Shown here one piece after another: positions 52,581 through 62,150 of a DNA stretch of 64,000 bases (positions are counted from its first letter, which is position 1; every line of letters starts with the position of its first letter). The notes under the pieces were generated by a model. That model saw only the letters and a program-made list of their open reading frames with translations. It searched no databases and was not told where the DNA came from. The stretch comes from Desmonostoc muscorum LEGE 12446. GTDB taxonomy: Bacteria > Cyanobacteriota > Cyanobacteriia > Cyanobacteriales > Nostocaceae. The DNA lies in contig NZ_JADEXS020000001.1 in the NCBI RefSeq assembly GCF_015207005.2, forward strand, positions 8,641,001-8,705,000. The letters are read 5' to 3'. A program made the translations under genes and the position numbers.

Positions 52581-53011
52581 CATTGGTGTCAACTTACAGC
52601 AATTTTCAGGTAAATAGACCACGTTGTAGGGTAGCATATCTGTGCTACCCTAACGGGGATTGTGGTTCAAATAGATGAAAAACGCTGTAACGTAAAAACC
52701 TTGTAATCAGGTTAGAGCAAACTTACTCAATTACCAATCAATCCGGAGTCACCCCAATACTGCTCGGATAAGCAGGGGAGGCAGGGGAAGCAGGGGAAGC
52801 AGGGGAAGCAGGGGAGGCAAAAACAAGGGCGCCAGCCTCCATTTCTCCCCCTGCTCCCCCTGCTTGCCTCAACCAAGAAATTCCTTAACCGAGCATCACC
52901 CCACCCCGGCTTTGCTGACGCAAAACCGCCCCTCCCCTTCTTAAGGGGAGGGGTTGGGGGTGGGGTAAAGCGTATGTGGGACAACCCTTTGATCTGAAGT
53001 TGACACCTATG
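52581..53011. mobile_element. MITE, family 2 copy 2 (inserted in palindrome centre, with nested elements)
   Basis: The ends CATTGGTGTCAAC / TTGACACCTATG match copy 1. The right 45 bases are shared too (taaagcgtatgtgggacaa). It is flanked by the exact 9-bp direct repeat ACAGCTGTG (52572-52580 and 53012-53020), the centre of a palindrome. The 431-bp length reflects a nested family 3 MITE and added simple repeats (gcaggggaa) plus a cctccccttcttaagggga palindrome. An 85-codon open frame inside is not a gene. Confidence 0.78.
52594..52690. repeat. MITE, family 3 copy 2, nested in family 2 MITE
   Basis: It begins TTACAGCAATTTTCAGG and ends ATGAAAAACGCTGTAA, 97 bp. The internal palindrome is gggtagcatatctgtgctac. 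It sits nine bases inside the left end of the family 2 element. Confidence 0.65.
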
Positions 53012-53064
53012 ACAGCTGTGCTACCCTACCAAGGTATTTGTCTCAACCTTAAAGTCAAACGGTA

Positions 53065-56000
53065 TTAGTTGATTGGAAGGGTGAAGTAAAAAGTTGCGCC
53101 TCGATCGCACGCGGCTTCTGCCCAGATGCGCCCCCCGTGGCGTTGAATAATGCGTTGCACGATCGCCAGTCCGATCCCCGTACCTTCAAATTCTTCTTCG
53201 CGGTGCAGACGTTGGAAAACGCCAAACAGATTATCTGCATACCGCATATCGAATCCTGCCCCATTATCTCTGATGAAGTACACTCCTTCACCATTCATCA
53301 CCTCATAACCCACTTCAATGCAGGCAAGGGATTTGTAGCGGGTATACTTGATGGCATTGGATAACAGGTTGAGCCAAACTTGTTTGAGTAGGGAAGGATC
53401 AGCTTGACATCCAGGTAAATCGGCGATCGCAAATTCAATCTCACGACCCGACCAATCCGGGGCTAAATCATTCAGCACCATTTGAATCATCTCATTGGGA
53501 AAGACAGGCTGACGGGACATTTCCTTACGATCCAAACGAGATAAGGCCAACAAATCATCGATCAACTCACCCATACGTTTGGCATTTTCGCGGACAATTT
53601 TCAGGTAACGATTGGCTTCCCCATCGAGTTGTTCGCCGTAGTCTTCCTGCATCATTCTCGAAAAGCCATTGATCGCCCGCAGTGGTGCCCGCAAATCATG
53701 GGAAACTGAGTAGGAAAAGGCCTCTAAAGCTTTGTTAGCAGTTTCTAGTTGGGTAGTTCGTTGTTTGACCCTGGTTTCTAAAGACTGGTTGAGTTGATGC
53801 AGGGCTTCAATCGCCCTCTTGCGCTCCAATTCTGCTCCTGCCCGCGCTGCAAATACGTCTAGAATTACCTCTATTCGTCGCCTATCTGACAGTGGTTGCA
53901 CGTCGAGAATACAAAGATTGCCAATGGGGTCGCCGTTAGCATTTTTTAAGGAAATACCGAGATAACTATCTGCTTGCATTGTTACTAAGTCTAAGTCTTC
54001 AGGGAAAATTTCCTGAACATAGCTTTCGCAGTAAAATAATCCGTCTCTCAAGGCAAATTCGCATGGTGTACGTGCTGGAAAGTAAGATATTTCTGGTTGC
54101 AATGCCCCATGCGCCCAAAAAGCCAGAGCTTGAAGTTTGCCATCTACTAGTTCGGTAACAATGGCATAGGGGACGTGCAAGGCTTCGGCAATATGATGAA
54201 CCAAAGCTGGAAAAAAATCTTGTCCTGTAACCGCAGCCGTTCCTGTAACCAAATTTTGCAGCGTTGTTTCTGCTCTTTTGAGTTCCGCTTCTCGACGTTT
54301 GGCCTCAGTGATATCCCGGACTATGGTAGAAAAATATTCCACGCTGCCATCTGTTGCTTTGTGAGCAACGATCATTTGGGAAACCGGAATTTCTCTGCCA
54401 TCGCTGTCCAACAAAGCGGTTTCACCAACCCAGGTGCCATGCCGAATCGCCCCTGGAATGCCCTGGTTTTGAATAATTTCTAATGCCCACTGGGGATGGT
54501 AGTTGGCGATGCTCAAGGTGGAGAGGTCTGCATCCAGGGACAGGCCAAGGAGTTTGTGAAACTGAACATTATTCCACAGGACATTGCCGAGTGAGTCTGC
54601 CATGCCAATATAGTCGGTGGTGGCTTCCAGCATGGCAATTAAGCGATCGCGGTCTTTTTCTGCCCGTTGGCGTTCGGCAATTTCAGCCCGTAAGGATGCA
54701 TTCAGTTCTGCTTGCTGCTTCAACAAACGGGCATTGTCAATAGAAATAGCTGCCTGACTAGAAAGTAGGCGCAGGACTTCAATTCGCTCCGGGGTAAATG
54801 CCTTGGTGCTGAGATTGTTTTCTAAAAGGACAATTGCCGTGAGTTTTCCCTGGTTTAACAGCGGCGCACAAAGAATTGATTTGGATTGATGTCGCATAAT
54901 CCAGGGTTCGGACTGAAAGTTGCCTTCAGCAGCAGCATTATTTAGGACGATACTTTCCTGGGTGCGAGCCACGTAATTGATTAGGGCGGTTGGCAACTCA
55001 GGATTGTTGTCTTTTGATTCCAGGGGAATTGATTGTAAAATGACTTGGTGATGTCTGCCACGAGTTGCGCCTACGCCAATGGATTTCATCGCCTCAATCC
55101 GCCATTCGTCTTGTGTTGGCAAAATCAGATAACCTGTTTGCGCCCCAGCATTTTCAATTAAGATCGTCATCAATTTTGCCAGGAGTTTATCTAACAAAAT
55201 TTCACTGGCAATTGTCTGGGAGGCTTTCAACACCGTTTCTAAATCAAATGCTTCTAACTTGCTGGAAGCCGACTGTGTAGTGTCAAGTTTACGTATTTCG
55301 CCTTTTTCTGAGCTAACCTCTAGTAGTCGGGGATAGTGTTTTTCCAGACTTTGGACTTTAGCAGTTGCTCCCCAACGCAGGTAGCCGTACCTCGCTTCTT
55401 GGAAATAAGCTTTGGCGATTGTGATGCGGTTGTTTGCCAGATGAAACTTGCCTGCGAGTTCGTTTGCCAGAGCTTCTTCTTGCAGGTATTGGTTCTCCCT
55501 GGCTAAGGCAATGGCGCGATCGTAGGCGTCCATTGCTTCCAATACCTCACCCAACACCCGATGCCGTTCTGCTTCTACTAAATACCACTTGTGCAAATAG
55601 TTCATTGGGGCATGGTGCGCCCAATTTTGCATTTTTGTCTGATTTTTTGCTACCTGCTCCAGTAACTGTGATTGTTTGCCGACATCTGTGTGGGGATACA
55701 CCGCCAACCGGCATAGAGAATCGTAGAAGTGAAAGATGGCAACCAAAGCCGCTCCAGTCATGGCTGCTAAATATTCTTGGGCGAGGACAGCATTGGCCAT
55801 CGCCTGATTTACATCGCCAAACAAATAACAGAGAAATAATTTATTCAGGTAAAAATAAAACAAACCTGCCTGAAAATTGGTTTGTTGCATCTGGGGTAGC
55901 CGAGTTGCTTCATTGTAAACTTGACCCGATAACATCCCAGGATTGGGAACTTCCTCAACCAAGTTCAAAACAGTCTGCCAGCAAATCTCCACGAAATCAA

Positions 56001-59000
56001 TGCCAGCCGAATGCTTGATTTGTTTTACTGCCTGAGCATAACTGGTTAGATGTAATTGGAGTTCAGTCAGAGGTTCACTGGCTGCAAATGAATAACCACA
56101 AAAATACATAGCCGCGTAGCCAGCAAACTCTAAATCGCCTTGCTCAACACCAATTTGATAGCAATTCTGGAGTGGCTTGAGGCTGTTTTTAAGGTGTGTT
56201 TTCCAAACGTTAATCTGGTTGCTAACCGCGAATAGGGTTCTGGCTTGAATAGGTTTGGCATTTAGGCGATCGAGCAGAATTAAGGCCAGTTGACCAAATT
56301 TATACCCTGCTTCAATCTCAAAGACAACTCCACAAAGAATAATTCCATAGGCGGCATAGGCAAAGGGAGCCAACATCATGTTTCCGTACTCAACCACCAA
56401 ATCCACCATCTTGAGTACAATCAGCAGAAATAAGGGAGGTACTGCCAAATAAGCTGATGCACACATGGTTGCCAAAAGCTGCATTGCCGCCAGTACTTCT
56501 GGCTCAGACATAATTGGCAAGTCAACTAAATCTTCGATGCGTCTGTTTGCCAATTTGCAGGCAGTTTCCCCAAGTGCTTGCTGAACATCCTCAAAGCTTG
56601 GCCCGATGGGGAGGTGAACTCCTAACTGCTGAAGTAACTCTAAACCAATTTGAATCGCCTCTATTAATTTATTTTGGGCTACACAAGTCTGAATTTTGAC
56701 ATCGTAGACTTTTAAGCTGGCTAGTAGGGTTGTTGCATGGTGAAGTACCTGTTGGAATAGTGGCTCTACTTGCTCGAAATTACCGCTCAGATAGGCTGCT
56801 TCTGTTGTTGCATTATACAGGGTCAGGGTAAAGTCATAATTTCTTTGCCAGCTATCGGTTGTCAGTAGATCCAAACCAATTTGCAAATATCGCCAAGCAG
56901 CTTCATAAGCGGCTGATGCCTTGGCTTTTTCTCCTGCCATCAGGTTTAATCGAGACAAATTATCCTGCTGGGATTGAGTTTCGATGAGTTTTCTGCCCAG
57001 ATTTAGTTGGTTGGTGATATCAAAAATCTTGGATTCTAACTGTTCCGTGGGAGTTATTTGCAACAAACACTGTCCTATTTCCCAATGGGTGTTGCAATGC
57101 TTGGCTGGGGGAATTAGGGAATAGGCTGCTTGCTGGATGCGATCGTGGGCAAATTTGTATTCTACTGGAGGGAGATCGGCAGTTAGTGGCACATCCAACA
57201 CCACTGATTTGTGGGTATTGCTCAGGGGCAGAATCAACCCTTCGGCGATCGCTACTCCTAAAGCCTGGGCGGCTTCTCGCTGGGATAATTGGGCGGCAAA
57301 TGCCAGGGTTTGGAGATCAAAACAGTTGCCAATACAGGCAGCTAGCTGTAAGACTTGCTGTGTCTGTTTGTCAAGCTTTTGAATTTTCAGAGCCATTAAA
57401 TGTACAATATTATCCGTGATATCCCGCTCCTGAATTTGCTCTATCGACCATTGCCATTTTTTGGTTTGGCGATCGAATTTTAATAACCCTTCACTGTAGA
57501 GAGATTTCAAAAATTCATTCATGAAAAAGGGATTGCCACCAGTTTTTAGTTGCACTAGTTTTGCTAATGACAGAGAATCTGCTAATTGGCAGTGCAACGT
57601 ATCGGCGATTAACTGATTGATATCAGGTACACTCAATGCAGAAAGAGAAAGTTGATTTATCACTCCTCCACTGTGGCGGATTTCCTCCACCATCTGCATC
57701 AGGGGATGGGCTGAGTTTACCTCGTTATCTCGGTATGCCCCGATTAACAACAAAGATTGCCCTTTGATGGCGGTAGCTAGCAATTGGATCAGCTTCAAGG
57801 AGGCATGATCTACCCACTGAAGATCGTCCAAAAAGATCACCAGGGGATTTTCTGATTGAACAAAGACGCCGATGAAATTTTGGAAAACTTGGTGAAAACG
57901 ATTTTGGGCTTCCGTCGGCGGTAGAACAGGTACATCTGCTTGACTACCCACAATTAACTCCAATGCTGGAATTACCTGGGTAATGACTCTACCGTTGGAG
58001 CCAAGGGCAGCCAACAGATGCTTTCGCCACTGACACAGTTGCACTTCGTCTTCAGTCAGTAATTGTTTGATTAGTGATTCAAAAGCTTGAGCGATCGCCA
58101 AATAAGGGATATTGCGCTGATACTGATCAAATTTACCAGCAATCAAGTAGCCTCGTTGTTGCGTAATCGGCTTATAAATTTCCTGCACCAAAACTGACTT
58201 GCCAATACCGGAATATCCTGCAATTAGCATCAGTTCAACTTGATAAGAGGACGCAGGGAATTTATCACAAACATTTGCGTTTTTGCGTCTCCCTCTCTTT
58301 GCATCTTCTTTTCTCTTTGCGTCAGAGCGTCCCCCCATCCCCGCGTCCTGTTGCCCTGCTACTCTTTGAAATACTGCTAATAACGTCTCCACCTCTCTTT
58401 CTCTGCCATAGAGTTTTTCCGGGATCTGAAACTTGTCAGAAATATCCTGTTGTCCTAACAAAAAAGACTCAATTCGTCGTGTGTGTTGTAGCTGGTTAAG
58501 ACACTCTTCTAAATCAGTTTTAATTCCCCAGGCACTTTGATACCGTTCCTCTGCTGTTTTAGCTAACAGTTTCAGAACAATTTCTGAAACCATCACAGGA
58601 ATTTCTGGATCGATACAATGAGGTGCAACAGGTTCTAAAGCCAGGTGATAATGAATTAACTCCAGGGCATCACGGGATTCAAAGGGCAATCGATTGGTCA
58701 ACAGTTGATAGAAGGTAGCACCCAGAGAGTAAAAATCAGTTCGATAGTCCAGAGAGCGGTTCATTCTGCCTGTTTGCTCTGGAGATATGTAAGCTAGTGT
58801 TCCCTCTAATACTGTTGGATTTTTGAGAATTAATGTTTCCCGCGATAAGGCAGTTGAAATTCCAAAATCAATAATTTTAAGTTGTTCTGTTTCGGGATTA
58901 AAAACAATATTGGATGGATTAATATCTTTATGAATAATCTTTGCACTATGAATTTCACTTAAACTCTGAGTAATCTGAATCGCTAATTTCAGAAACTGTG

Positions 59001-59307
59001 TTAAAGTAAATCTTCTGGTAGTTATAATTTTTGTTAAAGATTCTCCTCCAAAATCCTCCAAAATGAGTAAAAAAGTATTTTGATATTGTTGGAAACCATA
59101 AGCTTGGATTGCACCTTCCAATGATAAGCTGCGTGTAATTTCGTATTCGAGCTTATAGCGGGTGATTTCTTCGGGGGTGGGATAGTCTTTCTTCAAAATC
59201 TTGAAGATTACGGGCAAACCATCCGGTTGATGAATTCCTCTGTAAACCCGTGAATTAGCACTTTCATGGATTTTTGCCCGAATTTTATATTCAGGAATTT
59301 CCAGCAT
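53065..59307 (-). CDS. Giant Ser/Thr kinase - ATPase - GAF/PAS - histidine kinase (HstK-like)
   Basis: The 2080-residue protein starts with a eukaryotic-type kinase domain (1-270; IIHKDINPSNIVF, IIDFGIS). An AAA/STAND ATPase follows with Walker A GYSGIGKS near residue 365 and Walker B-like LVIFLDDLQWVD. Helical repeats run to about 1330. Then come GAF (about 1352-1510), PAS (about 1550-1670), GAF (about 1682-1830), HisKA with the phosphoacceptor in SVSHDLRAPLRAI (about 1870), and HATPase to the end. This is the HstK family of Anabaena/Nostoc. A low-complexity insert (DAKRKEDAKRGRRK, before Walker A) is repeat-derived. The downstream Rcp1-like regulator is the likely phosphate acceptor. Confidence 0.93.
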   Translation of the reverse strand: MLEIPEYKIRAKIHESANSRVYRGIHQPDGLPVIFKILKKDYPTPEEITRYKLEYEITRSLSLEGAIQAYGFQQYQNTFLLILEDFGGESLTKIITTRRFTLTQFLKLAIQITQSLSEIHSAKIIHKDINPSNIVFNPETEQLKIIDFGISTALSRETLILKNPTVLEGTLAYISPEQTGRMNRSLDYRTDFYSLGATFYQLLTNRLPFESRDALELIHYHLALEPVAPHCIDPEIPVMVSEIVLKLLAKTAEERYQSAWGIKTDLEECLNQLQHTRRIESFLLGQQDISDKFQIPEKLYGREREVETLLAVFQRVAGQQDAGMGGRSDAKRKEDAKRGRRKNANVCDKFPASSYQVELMLIAGYSGIGKSVLVQEIYKPITQQRGYLIAGKFDQYQRNIPYLAIAQAFESLIKQLLTEDEVQLCQWRKHLLAALGSNGRVITQVIPALELIVGSQADVPVLPPTEAQNRFHQVFQNFIGVFVQSENPLVIFLDDLQWVDHASLKLIQLLATAIKGQSLLLIGAYRDNEVNSAHPLMQMVEEIRHSGGVINQLSLSALSVPDINQLIADTLHCQLADSLSLAKLVQLKTGGNPFFMNEFLKSLYSEGLLKFDRQTKKWQWSIEQIQERDITDNIVHLMALKIQKLDKQTQQVLQLAACIGNCFDLQTLAFAAQLSQREAAQALGVAIAEGLILPLSNTHKSVVLDVPLTADLPPVEYKFAHDRIQQAAYSLIPPAKHCNTHWEIGQCLLQITPTEQLESKIFDITNQLNLGRKLIETQSQQDNLSRLNLMAGEKAKASAAYEAAWRYLQIGLDLLTTDSWQRNYDFTLTLYNATTEAAYLSGNFEQVEPLFQQVLHHATTLLASLKVYDVKIQTCVAQNKLIEAIQIGLELLQQLGVHLPIGPSFEDVQQALGETACKLANRRIEDLVDLPIMSEPEVLAAMQLLATMCASAYLAVPPLFLLIVLKMVDLVVEYGNMMLAPFAYAAYGIILCGVVFEIEAGYKFGQLALILLDRLNAKPIQARTLFAVSNQINVWKTHLKNSLKPLQNCYQIGVEQGDLEFAGYAAMYFCGYSFAASEPLTELQLHLTSYAQAVKQIKHSAGIDFVEICWQTVLNLVEEVPNPGMLSGQVYNEATRLPQMQQTNFQAGLFYFYLNKLFLCYLFGDVNQAMANAVLAQEYLAAMTGAALVAIFHFYDSLCRLAVYPHTDVGKQSQLLEQVAKNQTKMQNWAHHAPMNYLHKWYLVEAERHRVLGEVLEAMDAYDRAIALARENQYLQEEALANELAGKFHLANNRITIAKAYFQEARYGYLRWGATAKVQSLEKHYPRLLEVSSEKGEIRKLDTTQSASSKLEAFDLETVLKASQTIASEILLDKLLAKLMTILIENAGAQTGYLILPTQDEWRIEAMKSIGVGATRGRHHQVILQSIPLESKDNNPELPTALINYVARTQESIVLNNAAAEGNFQSEPWIMRHQSKSILCAPLLNQGKLTAIVLLENNLSTKAFTPERIEVLRLLSSQAAISIDNARLLKQQAELNASLRAEIAERQRAEKDRDRLIAMLEATTDYIGMADSLGNVLWNNVQFHKLLGLSLDADLSTLSIANYHPQWALEIIQNQGIPGAIRHGTWVGETALLDSDGREIPVSQMIVAHKATDGSVEYFSTIVRDITEAKRREAELKRAETTLQNLVTGTAAVTGQDFFPALVHHIAEALHVPYAIVTELVDGKLQALAFWAHGALQPEISYFPARTPCEFALRDGLFYCESYVQEIFPEDLDLVTMQADSYLGISLKNANGDPIGNLCILDVQPLSDRRRIEVILDVFAARAGAELERKRAIEALHQLNQSLETRVKQRTTQLETANKALEAFSYSVSHDLRAPLRAINGFSRMMQEDYGEQLDGEANRYLKIVRENAKRMGELIDDLLALSRLDRKEMSRQPVFPNEMIQMVLNDLAPDWSGREIEFAIADLPGCQADPSLLKQVWLNLLSNAIKYTRYKSLACIEVGYEVMNGEGVYFIRDNGAGFDMRYADNLFGVFQRLHREEEFEGTGIGLAIVQRIIQRHGGRIWAEAACDRGATFYFTLPIN

Positions 59308-59710
59308 GGTTCAACTGCCTGCAATTAATACACAGAAGGACAAAGCCGGGTTGACCGAATTTTAGATTTTGCGGAAAGTTCTGATCTAAGAAAGCCTAAG
59401 CTCAAACTTTCCGAGACAAATTTGGAATTTTTGATTGAATAATTCTCAATCCGAAAATTAAAACTGGTTTCAGAGCAAGAGAATTTAAATGTGAGAACAA
59501 ATTTAAAATCCCAAATTTAACATCCTGTACTTAGAACCACCGTCTTGAGGCATGGGGTCAATCTAAAATCCAAAATTGGTTGAGTCACAAAGCCGATTAT
59601 ACAATAGCGAAACTCCCGATTAACTCATTTATCGACACTGGAGGCGTTTTAAAAAAATTGGAATCAAAAGATTGGCGGATTAGTCAATGGGTTACCAAGG
59701 AGATCGTGGG
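59308..59710. other. Divergent promoter region
   Basis: This 400-bp gap lies between the giant kinase (minus) and the GGDEF/EAL gene (plus). It contains aatctaaaatccaaaattgg-type simple repeat near 59560 and no gene. An AAGGAG ribosome binding site lies at 59697-59702 before the ATG at 59711. Confidence 0.5.
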
Positions 59711-61855
59711 ATGACTGAAACCTTGAACGTCCTGATTGTTGAAGATTGCGAGACTGATGCTATGTTAGTTCTCAGTGAATTGCGTCGTGGTGGTTTCAAT
59801 CCAATCTGGCAGCGTGTCCAAACAGCCGAACAGCTAAGCCAAGCCCTCAATAACGGTAGCTGGGATGTGATGATTTCAGATTACCGATTGCCTGGATTCA
59901 ATGCTCCTGCGGCTCTGGAAATAGCAAAGCAAAGTCACAAGGATATTCCTTTCATTTTAGTTTCCGGCACAATCGGCGAAGTATTGGCTGTGGAAATGAT
60001 GAAAGCAGGCGCTCATGATTATGTGATGAAGGATAACTTAAATCGATTGCCAGAGGCGGTGCGTCGAGAACTTCGGGATGCAAAGGTGCGGGCAGAGCGC
60101 AAACAAGCCCAAAAGCTGCTACAAACATTAGCATCTAATATACCGGGAATGATTTACAGCTTTGTACACCATTGTGATGGTTCTGCTGCCTTTGAGTACA
60201 TCAGTTTGGGTTGTCTGGATCTTTTAGAGTTAACACCAGATCTAGTTTTAGAAAATGCCTCTGTTTGCTTTGGACAAATTCATATTGGCGATCGCGCAGG
60301 ATTTTATACAGCTGCCAAACAGAGTGCTGAAACTTTAAAACCATTCTCTCACGAGTGGCGATTAGTTACACCCTCTGGCAAACTCAAGTGGGTACAAACA
60401 AATGCTCGTCCAGAGAGTCGAGAGAATGGGGATATTGTTTGGTATGGTGTTTTATTGGATGTGACCGACAAAAAACAAGCACAAGAGTTAATTATCCACA
60501 ACGCCTTGCACGATCCATTGACGGATTTACCGAATCGGACACTTTTGGTGGAGCGGCTGGAATTAGCCATTAACCGAACTAAGCGAGTAGAAACCTATCG
60601 TTACGCAGTTTTGTTTTTAGACTTAGACAGGTTCAAAGTGATCAATGACAGTCTAGGACATTTAGCTGGAGACCAACTACTCAAGCATATTGCTCAAAAG
60701 CTCAAAACTCATTTGCGGGAGGTTGATTTAGTCGCTCGCATTGGTGGTGACGAATTCGTAATTTTGCTGGAAGATATTCCTGGTATTGAAAAAGCCATTC
60801 AAGTTACTGAGCGTATCCTGAGAGATTTTCAAACACCGTTGATACTGAATGATGCCGAAGTAGTTATCAGTACAAGCATCGGTATTGTTTTAGGAACAAA
60901 TCATTATTGTCAAGCCTCCGATTTACTGCGAGATGCCGATATTGCCATGTATCGAGCCAAAGCTCAAAAGAGAAGTTCCTACAAAATCTTTGATGTCAAA
61001 ATGCACACTCAAGCCGTAAATCGACTGACTTTAGAAACCGATATTCGCAAAGCTTTGGAACGGGAAGAGTTTGTGATATACTATCAACCGATTGTTGACA
61101 TCCTGGGTGATGCCTACGGCAGACAAAGCCAACCCCAAGCAGGTCGGCTGATTGGATTTGAAGCATTGGTGCGCTGGCAACATCCGACTCGCGGGTTTGT
61201 TTTGCCGAGGGAATTTATGGCGATCGCTGAAGAAACCGGGCTAATTGTGCAAATCGATCGCTGGATGCTTTACACCGCTTGTCAACAACTGGCAAACTGG
61301 AAAACAAAGTTTACCACTCACTTGCCACTGAAAATTAGTATTAACCTTTCTGCTCAAGATATTCGCCAAACCAGCTTAATTGAAGACATCGATCGCATCC
61401 TCGCCGAAACAAATTTACCAGGCGATTCCATAGCCCTGGAAATCACCGAGAGTATGCTCATTGAGAATATCAGTAAGACAATTGATTTATTAACCGAACT
61501 AAAGGCCAGAAAAATTCAGATTAGTATTGATGACTTTGGTACTGGTTATTCATCGCTTAATTATCTCCATCGTTTACCCACTGATAATTTGAAAATCGAT
61601 CGCTCCTTTGTGAGTCAGATGGAGGAAGGAAACCGTAATTACCAAGTCGTTAGTACCATCATTGCTTTGAGCAATCAACTCGGATTAGGCACTGTTGCAG
61701 AAGGTATTGAAACACCACAGCAACTTCACTGGTTACAGCAACTAGGATGCGAATTGGGTCAAGGTTACCTGTTCTCTAAACCACTGAGCCACCAAACAGC
61801 AGAAGCACTTCTGGCAAGTAACACTTTGTATTTATCTTCTAACTATTGCGCCTAA
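59711..61855 (+). CDS. REC-PAS-GGDEF-EAL cyclic-di-GMP signalling protein
   Basis: The 714-residue protein starts at the ATG at 59711, eight bases after AAGGAG; a frame start at 59687 has no such signal. The N-terminal receiver has LNVLIVEDCETDAML and phosphoacceptor Asp in VMISDYRLPGF. A PAS domain (about 135-265) follows. The diguanylate cyclase domain has an intact RIGGDEFVIL (about 343). The EAL phosphodiesterase domain has FEALVRW, EITESMLIEN and DDFGTGYSSLNYL. Both catalytic motifs are complete, so it may make or break c-di-GMP according to phosphorylation of the receiver. Confidence 0.95.
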   Translation: MTETLNVLIVEDCETDAMLVLSELRRGGFNPIWQRVQTAEQLSQALNNGSWDVMISDYRLPGFNAPAALEIAKQSHKDIPFILVSGTIGEVLAVEMMKAGAHDYVMKDNLNRLPEAVRRELRDAKVRAERKQAQKLLQTLASNIPGMIYSFVHHCDGSAAFEYISLGCLDLLELTPDLVLENASVCFGQIHIGDRAGFYTAAKQSAETLKPFSHEWRLVTPSGKLKWVQTNARPESRENGDIVWYGVLLDVTDKKQAQELIIHNALHDPLTDLPNRTLLVERLELAINRTKRVETYRYAVLFLDLDRFKVINDSLGHLAGDQLLKHIAQKLKTHLREVDLVARIGGDEFVILLEDIPGIEKAIQVTERILRDFQTPLILNDAEVVISTSIGIVLGTNHYCQASDLLRDADIAMYRAKAQKRSSYKIFDVKMHTQAVNRLTLETDIRKALEREEFVIYYQPIVDILGDAYGRQSQPQAGRLIGFEALVRWQHPTRGFVLPREFMAIAEETGLIVQIDRWMLYTACQQLANWKTKFTTHLPLKISINLSAQDIRQTSLIEDIDRILAETNLPGDSIALEITESMLIENISKTIDLLTELKARKIQISIDDFGTGYSSLNYLHRLPTDNLKIDRSFVSQMEEGNRNYQVVSTIIALSNQLGLGTVAEGIETPQQLHWLQQLGCELGQGYLFSKPLSHQTAEALLASNTLYLSSNYCA

Positions 61856-62150
61856 ATAAATAAACAACTAACCCATGAGTAGATTTTATCCCATCAATTT
61901 TGCGATTAACTTGGGTTACTACCTTTTGGGAAATTGAGTATTTATCGTCAGCAAATCAATCTTATGGCTATAGAGAAATAATCATAAATTCTGGCTTTAC
62001 ATACTACATAACTTGATAATTAGCTTCTAGCAAAAGAAGTTTTTAAAATTAAACAAAAATCTATCTAGAGATAAATTACTAAAAATTACAAACTAGCTTA
62101 GGGTGTGTAAAGCCTGTGCAATAAGTATTGGTTACTCCCAAACATTCTTG
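61856..62150. other. Intergenic region, nothing recognised
   Basis: This AT-rich gap of 295 bp has no repeats of the families described. It presumably carries the promoter of the next sensor gene. Confidence 0.4.

Larger units (their letters stand above)
52415..53064. other. Repeat-filled gap between giant kinase and response regulator
   Basis: The gap is nearly all repeat. It contains gactggggactgg simple units (about 52448-52478), a palindrome on gcgcacagctgtgc split by the family 2 MITE (52581-53011), a nested family 3 MITE (52594-52690), several gcaggggaa units (about 52770-52818), and a right flank accaaggtatttg shared with 23.9 kb. Confidence 0.65.

Noticed and set aside
52727..52984. 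85-codon minus-strand frame in the family 2 MITE
   Set aside because: It consists of low-complexity repeat translation (PCFPCFPC and PPPTPPLKKG) with no gene features.
55434..56018. 194-codon plus-strand frame inside the giant kinase
   Set aside because: It lies entirely within the well-supported 2080-codon gene on the other strand and shows no motif.
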